Assembly (NCBI GenBank): GCA_025667525.1
Contig: CM046878.1
Location: 389,798,974 to 389,862,973 of the forward strand
DNA length: 64,000 nucleotides
Reading direction: 5' to 3'
DNA from: Glebionis coronaria
Taxonomy: Eukaryota > Streptophyta > Magnoliopsida > Asterales > Asteraceae
Shown here: piece by piece, positions 36,786 through 47,758 of the stretch
How positions within the stretch are numbered: the stretch's first letter is position 1
Layout of the letters: each line of letters starts with the position of its first letter
The notes under the pieces: generated by a model
The model's database searches: none
What the model saw: the letters and a program-made list of their open reading frames with translations, nothing else
What the model was told of the DNA's origin: nothing
Program-made: the position numbers and the translations under genes

Positions 36786-37304
36786 TGTTGATCTCAAACT
36801 CAGATCTTAAACCTTAGCTTGTTTAAGGGTTGTGATAGAAAGAATAAATTCAAGCTAACACTAGAGAAATTTTGCAATACAAAGTAACTAAACAAGATGC
36901 GGAATATAGTGTTTAGTACAAGACCAAATATTAAGATCAAACGTTAAAATTTAACATATCAAAGATATACGAATACCCAATAGTGGTATTAGGGTTATAC
37001 AACCTTAAAGTGTGAAATGAAATGAACAGAGAAAGATGTATATTACATGACAACCTAGTGAGTCCTTTTATAGCACAAGGACTCACATACAAGATCACTA
37101 CTAACAAACTAGGAAACTATCATGGAGTAGTAACTGAAACGCGTCATAATCTCTTCCAAGTTTATCTTAGTAGCAGGGTCTTTGACTTCCAGTAGGGGGC
37201 CAATCCCCCTGCCTTTGTAATTCAGCAGGGGGAACTTACTCTAGCAGGGGGGAACTCTGACCAACCAGCAAGGGGAACTAACACTCATACATTTATTCCC
37301 AACA
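36786..37304 (-). repeat. 5' LTR of Copia-A
   Basis: Starts TGTTGATC and ends CCCAACA on the + strand. The hairpin-embedded TATA box is at 37058-37086. Followed by the target duplication agttt (37305-37309). Confidence 0.95.
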
Positions 37305-37961
37305 AGTTTTGGCCCTTTGTTTTTGGTGAAAGTGGTATATCAAGTTTATTCAGCTTACTAATCCGAATCCTTTGTTATAGAAGTTTTGTTTTTCCTAGTT
37401 TGGCCACAAAAACTTTATAAAAGGGATTTAGGGCTTGAAATACTTTGGTATAATTACACAAATGGCCCTTTTGTGTTTTAAATCATAGACTAAGGACCAA
37501 ATGTGTAATATTGTTGAACTTCAAGGGTCTTCATTGGATGTTTGATATCTTGGATGACCATTGTTGACAATCTTCATTTATGAGGGACTAAACTTGCCAA
37601 ATCTTCAAAGTTGATGGACAATTTTGTAATTTTGACAAACTTAAGGGACCAAAATTGTAATTATGAATATAAAAGGGTATTAACTGTCATTTCTTCATAC
37701 ATGAGGGATCATTCTTGTACATCTTCAAATCTTCAAGGTCTTTTCTTTGAGAAATCATGAACTAGGTCCCGGTTTATTGTACGACTTCGTTTCTCGTGTT
37801 CGTTTTTCCTTGTTTCTTGTGATCTTTTGTCTTTTTCACGATTTCCATACCTAAAATACACAAGTAAACAAACACAAGCATATATATGGTATTTTAATGA
37901 CATTTTATGCATTTAAAGCCCGAAAAGAACGATGTGATCATGTATAAATGCTATCTCATCA
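37305..37961 (-). repeat. Proximal U3 of the Athila-2 3' LTR
   Basis: It continues the Athila-2 LTR after Copia-A and ends CTCATCA at 37961, right beside the polypurine tract. No ORF; TTTTGT/CTTCAA-type low-complexity words only. Confidence 0.65.
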
Positions 37962-37977
37962 CTCCCCCATACTAAAC
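37962..37977 (-). other. Polypurine tract of Athila-2
   Basis: The complement reads GTTTAGTATGGGGGAG and abuts TGATGAG. It differs from Athila-1 and Athila-3 (AGTGTAGGGG); the internal copies of Athila-2 have changed in the same way. Confidence 0.75.
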
Positions 37978-40131
37978 CAACGTCGTGCCCTCACGCAATG
38001 CTAGAATAAAGTATCTAAGCATCTCAAAAATTCAATTTTATTAACCTTTATTGAAAGTAAAACTTGCTAAAATACTACGAAGATGTGTAAAATACATAAT
38101 GTATGATTTTCATCACGAATGTGACTTTTAGGGTCAATGAATAGAAACAAGTGAATGTCTCATAGAGTAAAGTTCGTCATCCTTGATTGTCATACATTCC
38201 ATGCTAAGTGAAAAAACGAGATCATTGCTGGTACGAGTCACATTGCTAACACTACTCATACGTCCAAATTGTGTAATACTTTTTCTCTCGCAATCCTAGT
38301 TATTAAGAAAAGAAAAGGTTTCTTAAATTTTTTAGCTATTTGTCATGGATCACAAGCGATTCATATTGACTTATTTGAATATTTATTAGTCTGAAAATAA
38401 AGTAGCAAGATTTAATCGATAGTTAGCTAAAGGACAAAATCTTTTAAAACAACTTCTCGTGTATCTCCTTAAGTTCACATCTGGCATAACTCGTTTCGCG
38501 ATTTGAGACCTTTCTCGGACCGATATTTGGCATGTACTTCATACTTCAAATCTTTGGAAGACGTTCTTGAAATTATGGTCTTCTCTTCATATTTTGGAAT
38601 TTCTTCACTTGACATTTTTGAGAGATTCTTCATACCAGGACCACGACTTCATCATTTTTCTTCAATCCTTATTTTGGATTTTGATTTACAACGATCTGCC
38701 TCCTTTTAGGACTTGGATATATTTATCCTCATACCTTGTAAGGGTCTTTTTGGATAGACTTTCTCCATGATCTTTAGTGGAGTAATTGCTTTTCGTCATG
38801 TGTCTCGATCCTTCATATTGATTTTGGAATAATGATTCTTCACATCATCTTGGATCTTTAGCAACAAAATAGAGCTCCTCATGCCTTGTTAGGGCCTTTT
38901 TGGATCTTCACCAATCTTCGCGTACCGCTTCAATAAGTTATGCCTTGACTATGAACTCTATTCAACCACGAGCAACTTTTAAACGATCTTGGGCTAGAAG
39001 CTAAGTAACCTTTCAAATCATACGGCCTTACTTATTACAATTATATTATTCCTAATGCATTGACTTTATGGGAGAAAAAGTCACAATTAAAAACATATGA
39101 GTTTTTGAAAGAAAATTTCATGTTCCACGTTTAGCATGATCACTTGTCTAACTCTATCACTTCTCGTTCTTCACTATTTAAAGACCTCTAAGTAAAGAGA
39201 CTCGTGAATTCTTAGCCGTGCAAGTCAAAATTAAGCCAAATTTGGATTAGCTTCATTAAGACTATATCAAATAGAAGTTTTGGGTTTTCAAGTCACCTAT
39301 AGGATCTTGCACTTTCTTAGACTTTTTCAAGTTTAGAGAATACATTTTAAAGTTCCCTTGATAAGTAACTTTCTAGGATCAATTATAGGAACTTGCGAAA
39401 AGTTCTTGTTCTTAACCCGTATGAGCTAAGACTTTCGCGTTTTAAAGTTCCCTATATAAAAGTCTAGAAAAACTTGATTCAAGCGGGTTAAGGAATGTAA
39501 AGGGCTCGAAATGCCCATCAAGTCAAAAATTAACTCTTATTCTACCCATCGAAAAATATACATTCGTGTCTTAAAAACACTTATGAAAACTAAGAAAAAA
39601 TTTAAATTTGGCCATTTTTAGCCTTATTTGCAACAAAACAAAACAAAACATTGAAAGCTGGAAAACGTGAGGGCGTAGCAAGGCAAGTATCTATTCACCC
39701 CCATAATAAAATTAAACATTTTCCTCAATGTTTCTAGTCTAATGGTGGAGCACCCCCATACTAGAGAGAAGAGTCGAATGCTTAGGATCTAGCATGAAAG
39801 GGTGATCAATATATCTAAAGCCGTTTATGAATTATGATAAAAGATAATTGTTAGAACAATAAAGGATATGTCATGGATTGGTTAAAAACTCTTCAAGCAA
39901 ACGATCGAGGATCACGTAAACGAACACGAGAGTCTTCAGTCGTGGCGATGATGATGATCTAGATAACACATTCACAAACAACCACGAGACAATGAGTCGG
40001 AAGGGCACAAATCCCCTCTCATTAACTACATTAGAAAGCAATAATATATACATGGATAAGCATGGGATCTCCCCCACGAGGCACCTCGTTTTTTATTACC
40101 GAGTCATGAGCTCGACTCGATCCCCTCAATG
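37978..40131 (-). other. Conserved 3' non-coding region of Athila-2
   Basis: No sense ORF. Blocks near 38455-38560 and 38740-38900 match Athila-1 and Athila-3. Internal polypurine copies are at 39695-39712 (complement ...TTATTATGGGGG) and 39750-39766 (complement ...CTAGTATGGGGG). They flank an inverted repeat AAACATT...AATGTTT (about 39714-39733). Confidence 0.65.
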
Positions 40132-42489
40132 TTAATTATCATTGGGGAAGGTGACTTGGTCGAGGTCGTCCAAAGAAGGAACTTCCCCACCGAAGTAGTG
40201 CTTAAGCCTATGTCCATTCAACTTGAAATTAGGACCATCATTTTGAGCTAGCTCGATGGTCCCATAAGGAAACACTTGTGTTACGGTGAATGGACCCGAC
40301 CAACGAGATTTCAATTTTCCGGAAAATATCTTCAAACGAGAGTTAAAAAGTAACACTTGATCACCAACGTTAAAAACCCGGTTTTTAATCTTTGAATCAT
40401 GAAACTTTTTAGTCTTTTATTTAAAAATCAATGAATTTTCATAAGCATTATCTCTTAATTCATTCAATTCATTAAGTTATATTTTCTGGTGATCTCCCGC
40501 GGTCTTCAAGTCATAATTGGCTTGCTTTAGGGCCCAATATGCCTTATGCTCCAATTCAATAGGCAAATGACAATTCTTTCCATAAACCAACTTATAAGGA
40601 GTACAACCGATAGGTGTCTTATAAACGGTCCGAAAGGCCCATAAAGCGTCATCGAGTTTATTGGACCATGAAGCACGGTTTTCTCTAATCGACCTTTCTA
40701 AAATCCTCTTCAAAGCTCGGTTTGATACCTCGACTTGCCCACTCGTTTGCGGGTGATAAGCCGTAGAAAGACGATGTGTAACTCCATATTTCTATAGAAC
40801 CTTTTAGAATTGGTCATACAAAAATGGGTTCCACGATCACTTATAATAGCACGAGGGGTTCCAAACCGAGAGAATAGTTGCTTCAAAAACTTCACTACCA
40901 CACGAGCATCATTCGTAGGCAAAGCCTTAGCTTCCACCCACTTTGATAGGTAGTCGACGGCGACGAGGATATACTTGTTTCCATGAGACGATGGGAACGG
41001 CCCCATAAAATCAATGCCCCAAATGTCAAAAATCTCACACACTTGAATCATATTTTGCGGCTTTTCAACCTTTTGCGACGATTTTCCTTGATGTTGGCAA
41101 GAATCACACGACTTCACAAGTGCGTGTGCATCACGATAGATTGTAGCCCAAAAGAAGCCGGCATTGAACACTTTCTTAGCCGTGAGATTAGCACCGTGGT
41201 GACCACCCGTGGGTCCCTCGTGACAAGATCTAAGGATGTTAGAAGCATCGGTACCAAAGACACAACGTCGAACGAGTTGATCCGCACAAACTTGAAAGAG
41301 ATAAGGGTCGTCCCAAAAATAGAACTTGACGGCAAACCATGGGGTGTCATCACGAAAGAATTTTCTCTTTTGTTGTGTCGTCATACCCTTTATTATGAAG
41401 TTCCCCACATGGTAATTTGCAATGTCGGCAAACCATGGGGTTTCCTCCTTAGAATTCACTACACCGAGAGTCTCGAGAGGAAATGTTTTGGTAATTTCCT
41501 TGTTCTCGAAAACATCTTTGTGAGGATCTTCTAAACGAGAGAGATGATCGGCCGCTAGATTCTCGGCTCCTTTTTGTCAAGTACGATGACATCAAATTCT
41601 TGGAGTAGGAGCATCCAACGCAGCAATCTCACCTTAGCATCTTGCTTAGCTAAGAGGTACTTGATAGCCGAATGGTCTCTATACACGATGCTTTTAGTCA
41701 AGACGAGATAAGGTCAGAATTTCTCAAAATCATAGACCACAGCAAGGAATTCATTTCCGTTGTGGTGTACTTAAGTTGAACCTCGGTCATCGTCTTGCTA
41801 GCATAATGGATAGGACGGAAGTGCTTTTCATAACGTTGCCCTAAGACGGCCCCTATTGCATAATCACTTGCATGGCACATGATTTCAAAGGGTAGTTCCC
41901 AATTAGGAGCAACAAGAATGGGAGTTTTGGTAAGTTTCCTTTTAAGAGTTTCGAAAGCTCGAACACAATCCTCATTGAAGTTAAAAGGAGCATCCTTCTC
42001 GAGAAGGTTTGTCATAGGTCGAGTGATTTTCGAAAAGTCTTTGATGAAACGACGATAAAATCCCGCGTGGCCTAGGAAACTCCTAACTCCCTTTACGGTT
42101 TTGGGATGAGGTAACTTGGCGATGAGGTCTATTTTAGCTTTATTGACCTTAATCCCCGCTTTTGAGACCTTGTGCCCTAAGACGATTCCTTGTTTACACA
42201 TAAAATGACATTTTTCCCAATTAAGCACAAGGTTGGTTTCTTCACAACGTTTTAACATTTTCTCGAGATTAGATAAACACGACGTGAACGAATCACCAAA
42301 CACCGAAAAGTCATCCATGAATACTTCCATTGACTTCTCGATCATATCATGAAAAATAGCCATCATACACCGTTGAAACGTTCTCGGTGCATTGCAAAGT
42401 CCGAAAGGCATTCTACGATAAGCAAACGTTCCATAAGGACACGTAAACATAGTTTTCTCTTGATCACGAGGGTCGATAGGGATTTGAAA
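40132..42489 (-). pseudogene. pol: Athila-2 pol: RT end, RNase H and integrase (truncated and broken)
   Basis: The frame begins abruptly at 42489, inside RT (the residues before IPIDP), because the Tekay-like element inserted there. FMDD lies near 42315-42304. RNase H follows, with a frameshift near 41740. The integrase part 41459-40710 holds the zinc-finger region and the first two core Asp; a 1-bp shift near 40810 and a stop near 40710 remove the Glu from frame. The C-terminal domain is at 40356-40132, with GPF. The part of RT before motif IPIDP, protease and gag are not in the window. Confidence 0.9.
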
Positions 42490-42864
42490 TGTAACACCCC
42501 CAAATTTATACAACTCAATACAGCGGAAGACTAGTTGGTGTTACGGGATAGCACATTAATCACATCATAGACAACGCATAAAAATCGCGTCGTTTAATAA
42601 TAAATCATTTCCATTCATAAATATCAAAGTTACATCGGTCCCAAGTCATTATATTTCATACAAGGTTTTACAAAGTTTTTGAATGGAAAAATATTGTTTA
42701 ATTGCGGGCCATGAATTCTTGTCGTCTTCCCGAGAATTACCTTCAAGTACCTGAGATAAAACATGTTAAAAGAAAAGGTCACCGATAACGCCGAGTGAAT
42801 TCATAGAGTTTAATAAATTCCATAAATATAACTTTGGTATAAAATTAGTACCAAAAATCAATTC

Positions 42865-42966
42865 GTACAAATCATTGTAATAGGCCGTAAAATAGCCCAA
42901 AATCATTTTATACAAATCTTTGTAATAGGCCATAAAATAGCCAAAGTCATTTTATACTAATCTTTA
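42865..42966. repeat. Tandem repeat of about 45 bp in the Tekay-like LTR
   Basis: Two and a fraction units built on TACAAATCTTTGTAATAGG and AAAATAGCC. Also present at 63336-63437 in the other LTR. Confidence 0.75.
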
Positions 42967-45090
42967 TCGAAATCATAATATAGGCATTTGCCTTAAAAAT
43001 TATTATACGAGCCAATGTCGTAAAAACAATCATACAATACGTCTTATAACGTTGTATGAAAATAAAAACCGTTATATGAATATGGTTACGAAAACCAAAA
43101 CACAAACATAATATCAATAGTATGACCCTGTATTGCTAGTCAGGCAATACATCGTAATTCGGAGCGTCTAGTAGCATTTCGTTAGTTTTGGATTATTATA
43201 AGCCGCATGACATTGTTACCTTACTAAACCAACAACGGGTAGCTAACCCGATACCAATTTTTCCCATCTAAAGTAGTGTGTCGTCACAAAGGTCACGCTA
43301 TGGAAATCTTCTCATACATAAATTCGCTTACCAATCAATGTGGCACGACGGGGATCAACCGTCAAGGCGCGAACTGGGGTGATCGTCCCCAAATAGTACT
43401 ATTAAATGCATAAGCGTCTACCAACTCCTGGTAGTTCACAATTCATGCTAATGGGACTTTTAGTGACATAACCTAACTTTAATAATCCATTTGATTTCAT
43501 CTATCGGGTCCTTTAATCATTTATCGGGTCATACAATCGGGTCATTCAATCATTCGGGTCCAAATCAATAAACAAACAATCGGGACAAATGGTGTCCTAT
43601 TTTATAAAAACTAACATGTTATCTCCCTCGTGGGTTTATAAAACATTTCATAAAAACATTTAAAAAAGTGCGAGGCTATGAACTCACGTTGATGTGGGAA
43701 GGCGGGTTATCGGCAATTCGAACGTACGGTACGTGCTTCAATCACGGAAACCTAGACAAATAATACTCGTCTTAGACTCATGTCCAATGACTTTATAAAA
43801 ATAACAATTATGTATACATATGATGATTATATACATATGATGATCAAGTGGGTTTACATATTCTCGTTTACTCATTTTAGTGTTATGTGTCGATAACTTT
43901 TATACTAGTTTACTAGTTTCACCTATTTTCGTGTTTTAAGTCCAATAAACTTATTATAAGTTCTTTAACTTGTATTAATCCATTTTATACTTATATTATC
44001 AGTATCTATACTTTCCAAGTTGGGCCTAAATGGGTTAAGTCCAATAAGTTCTTTTTATAAGTGTTTTAGTCCATTTTGTTGTATTATTAGTCCAATATCG
44101 TTAACTTAGCCCGTTAACGTCCGTATACTATATAGTTCGGGTTTTATCGGTTTTTACTTGTTATACATGTTTATATATCAGTATATTAGTTTTATAAAGT
44201 TTACATTAGACGGGTCCAACCGTCTAAGTTTTATTTAGCAAAAACGTTAGTTTTCCGGTAATAGCCGAAAAAGTCGTAAAAATCAAGTTTATAGTTTTTA
44301 TAACTTATAAATATTATTCCACTAACATTTTTATAATTTATACACTTATTTAGCCTTTTATATATTCATATAAATAAAATCCATAAGTTAGTGGGTTTTT
44401 ATTTTACATTTTATACTATTAAATTTTGAGTGTTTATATAATAGTATTATACTTTAATTTCCAAAATCTGATTTTTATCTTCACTTTCACCAAAACTGCC
44501 ATATCTTGAGTTATATATGGAGATAGAAGCTAAAATTTTTATCCCATAAACTGCATGATATATGCTCCATTTAACTCTTCTATAGCTACTGTTGAATCAT
44601 CTTCTAAGTATTTTCTAAAAATCGTCCAAAACAGTGAACTCAGATTTGTATCTTAAACTTGTTTTGATCATATCTCACTCATTACAATGATTCCATTGCA
44701 TGGCCAACTCTCACATGTGTACAAGACTCATACCTTACTGTATATAAATTCTACTTCATCATTTTATCAGTTTACCATATGGTTCTTTACTGGTTTATAC
44801 AGCCAACAAATTTAGACAAGATTTTAGCCTTGTTTCTTATAGTTTTTCATCTTTTTAGTCATGTTTATCAACAACAAATCCCCACACAACACTTTTAATC
44901 ATCATTCATCATCATATACATATACATAAGTAAAATAAATACAAGATTACATAATCAAAAATAACAAGAAGATGAGGAGAACAATCTTTATACCACCAAG
45001 GTGATGAAATGATGAGTTTTTGGATGAACAAGACTTGGTTTTGGGTAACCAATCTTATGTGATATCAACACCACTTCTAGGATCACCAAG

Positions 45091-45100
45091 TATTTATAGA
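45091..45100 (-). promoter_or_regulatory. Likely TATA box of the Tekay-like LTR
   Basis: The complement reads TCTATAAATA, about 0.9 kb from the 5' end of the LTR when Athila-3 is removed. Confidence 0.4.
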
Positions 45101-46215
45101 TTCCTCCAAAAATCAGCCCTTGTTCTTCATGAAAACTCCTTGAGAAATCAGCCCCAAACTTCCTTGAAAACTCCTTTTTACATGTTAAGATCACCTCCAA
45201 TCAATAGAGCTTGAAGAGGTTTCCATCATATGTGTGTATAACACCAAATATTGTGGTTGAAAATTGATCAAAATGGGTGTTTTAGGGTGACATGGGACGA
45301 ATTTTAGAGAGAGAGAGGAGAGAATGAGAGTGGTTTGCATGTAAAAATGAAGTCTATGGTTCTTGTTTAGTGGTTTGAAGTTATGAGTTAGCTTACCTTG
45401 TAAGCTTAGCTAACAAGTGTAACACTTGTTAGTTATACTTGACACATCATGAGATGTGTTGGTGCTCTCTTGGCCATCCTATGTTAGTGGGGTGGGGCAA
45501 AACTTGTTTTGTCTCATCCCACTAATTTACGGGTATTCCTCGATTCTAGTTTCCTCGATTTGCGTACCCTCGGGTCGTTTTACGAAAAAGGTTTTTATAA
45601 ATTATGAATCAACGTCACAAAACGAATCCAATAAAAATTGTCTCATCAAAAACGGAGTTCGAAAACGTAAATACGTAATCCTAAGGTTTCCGGTTTAGTC
45701 GTAAAGGATGTTAAAATAAAATCGTAAGTCCTAATCTCTTCTCGTAAATTTGTGAGTTTATGAACCAACACAAATTTAAAACTAATAAGTGTGAAAACAC
45801 TTATCCTTTTACCACTTATTTCCAATAATAACAAGACCAAAACGTGTGATTTATGTCGTAAAAGTCGGAATTATGCGTGGTTTGTGTTTTTATGGTGTTT
45901 TAGGACCAAAATATGAAAAAGGAAGAAAACACGGGCTTTCACGAGCTTTTACTGAAGAAAACGGGAAAAAGACGAAGTCAAAAGATCAAGAGTGCAAAAA
46001 GAACGGAAGTCCAAGGCCTATTCTGAAGATTTATCGAAGAAAAAGTCAAAAGACGGAAGTTTAACGAAGTCGAAGAACTTAAGTCTAATAGAAGAAGAAA
46101 ATTAAAAGACAAGTTCAAATCCCAAGACGACAAAGACGAAGAATTAAAGTCGAGTCGAGAAAACGTGAAGAAAGCAAGAAAGAAGATGCAACACATGCAC
46201 TCCTTCCACCTTCCC

Positions 46216-46223
46216 TATAAATA
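46216..46223 (+). promoter_or_regulatory. TATA box of the Athila-3 LTR
   Basis: TATAAATA in the context CCCTATAAATACCC. The repeat copy is at 55864-55871. Confidence 0.65.
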
Positions 46224-46805
46224 CCCTCCTAATAGTCATTAGGAAGGGAGTTAGAGTTTTTAGTTAATTTTTCACTTTTTAGTTTTCTCTAGTTTTAGAG
46301 AGAGAAAGTCTTAAACTTTCTCTCACTAGTTCATCTTTTTCTTTTAATCTTTCAAGATTAAACACTTTGTATTGTTTATTTTTATTAATCAAGTTCTATT
46401 TTAAGCTTTAATCCTTAATCTCATTCTACTTTTCTTTGATTTAAGGTTGGTTTTGGTGCGTATATCATAAGATCCGTGTTGTTCTAATTGATTTCGTGCT
46501 AAAAAGTTAATCTTTTGATCATTTTATAAGCTTTCATTTGATTAAGCTTTAAGACTTTTGTGCTTATTGGCTTATTTTTATGATTAGCTTATTTTTCTTA
46601 TTAAAAAAGTTTTATTAAAAAGTTTATGTTTTTATTGTTTGATCTAAAAAGTTGCTTATTTTCGAGTTGAATAAGTTGAGATAAGTGCTTATTTGATTCG
46701 GCTAAGTATTCGGATTGATAAGTTGTGGATATTAGCTTATTGAACTTAGCTTATTGTCTAGCTTAACCAAATCCCTTTATTTTCGGAAAAGGGAGTTTAA
46801 AACCC

Positions 46806-47163
46806 CTTTCCGATTGGGTTTTCCGACCGTGTACTCCCCCCTAACCGATTTCCTTTATTTTCGGAAAGGGTTTTAAAACCCCTTTCCGATTGGCCTGTAT
46901 TCCGACGGTATCACTTCAGCATTCCGATTGATCCAATCGGATTAGGGTTTTGATATTCAGATTGGTAATCTTTGCTCATTCCGATTAGCAGCCCTTGTTT
47001 CTTATTCCGATTGGTTATCTAGTCCCGTATTCCGATTGTGGGCAGGTAGGACATTCCGATTGGTTACCTTTGTTGCTATTCCGATTGGGCCTTTTCTCGA
47101 TATTCCGATTGTAGCATTTAACCATATTCCGATCAGCCAATCGGAAAACATTCCGATCGGGGG
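46806..47163 (+). repeat. ATTCCGATTGG-word array in the Athila-3 5' LTR leader
   Basis: About 14 copies of TTCCGA(T/C), most as TATTCCGATTGG, spaced 15-35 bp. Inverted copies allow hairpins such as CCGATTG-atc-CAATCGG near 46925. In the same relative place as the TTCCGAAT array of Athila-1. Confidence 0.85.
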
Positions 47164-47499
47164 TTCTTGGGGCTTGTTTTGGTTTCTATCGATCTTACTT
47201 TCTTATAGTACTTTTTATTTACAGCAAATTTCCCAAGTGTTAGTTTTATTTAGTGTGTTATTACTTTTCCATTTTCACCTTTAAGTTTCTATGCATTTAT
47301 TTTACTTGTCATTTTAATATTAATCGTTTAACTTCCTTTTTACTCAACGACACTTTAATTACTTGCAAATAGTTTAAAACAAACCAAACCATTCTCTTGA
47401 TTCACCAAAAGACAATTGAGTCGCACTTAAGACCGGTTTTCAATTCGAAAAGATTCGGTTTTACGAACTTTCATACCTAGCCAAAAGCGAAGTATTAAA

Positions 47500-47517
47500 T
47501 GGCGCCGCTGGGCTCTT
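47500..47517 (+). other. Primer binding site of Athila-3
   Basis: TGGCGCCGCTGGGCTCTT, two bases after the LTR end. Confidence 0.85.
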
Positions 47518-47540
47518 TTCGTTAAGATAAACGGTTTCTA

Positions 47541-47754
47541 GTGAGAGACGCATTGAATTTTGGGATCCGTTCCTTGAACGTTATTTTCATTGCTATAAAA
47601 ATTTCCAAAAATCCATAAAAAAATCATTAAAATCATTATAAAATCATTAAAAATACAAAAACATTATAAAATCATCAAAAGCAATTCTTTTCAAAAGGTT
47701 TTGCACCAAAAATATTATATAGGTATTCTCTTTGTGTATATTTGTCTTCTGCAG
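47541..47754 (+). other. Putative leader intron of Athila-3
   Basis: Donor GTGAGAG at 47541, acceptor TCTGCAG ending at 47754, followed by GTGC and the gag ATG. The intron is T-rich before the acceptor. Athila-1 keeps both sites. Confidence 0.5.
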
Positions 47755-47758
47755 GTGC

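Larger units (their letters stand above)
4293..37304 (-). mobile_element. Copia-A: complete Ty1/Copia element carrying two nested Gypsy elements
   Basis: LTRs of 517 and 519 bp begin TGTTG and end CAACA, and are flanked by the perfect 5-bp duplication agttt (4288-4292 and 37305-37309). On the minus strand the order is 5' LTR, iMet-like primer site, gag with two knuckles, protease, integrase, RT-RNase H, spacer, extra ORF, polypurine tract, 3' LTR. That is Copia order, with integrase before RT. Tat sits at 10571-21729 and Athila-1 at 21873-32493, leaving about 11.2 kb of its own DNA. The LTRs differ at about 18 bases, so it is older than both insertions. Every coding block is broken. Confidence 0.93.
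1813..42489 (-). mobile_element. Athila-2: partial Ty3/Gypsy Athila element, split by Copia-A
   Basis: The element comprises a 3' LTR (about 1813-4292 plus 37310-37961), a polypurine tract (37962-37977), a 3' non-coding region and the end of pol up to 42489. There the Tekay-like element interrupts RT. The rest of pol, gag and the 5' LTR must lie beyond the right edge of the window. The LTR would run TGAT...ATCA, but the left end is inferred. No target duplication can be checked because the right end is not visible. Confidence 0.55.
45783..47497 (+). repeat. 5' LTR of Athila-3
   Basis: Direct repeat of 55431-57145. TATAAATA at 46216-46223. The leader after it holds AATAAGCTTATT-like words and the TTCCGA array. 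Confidence 0.95.
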
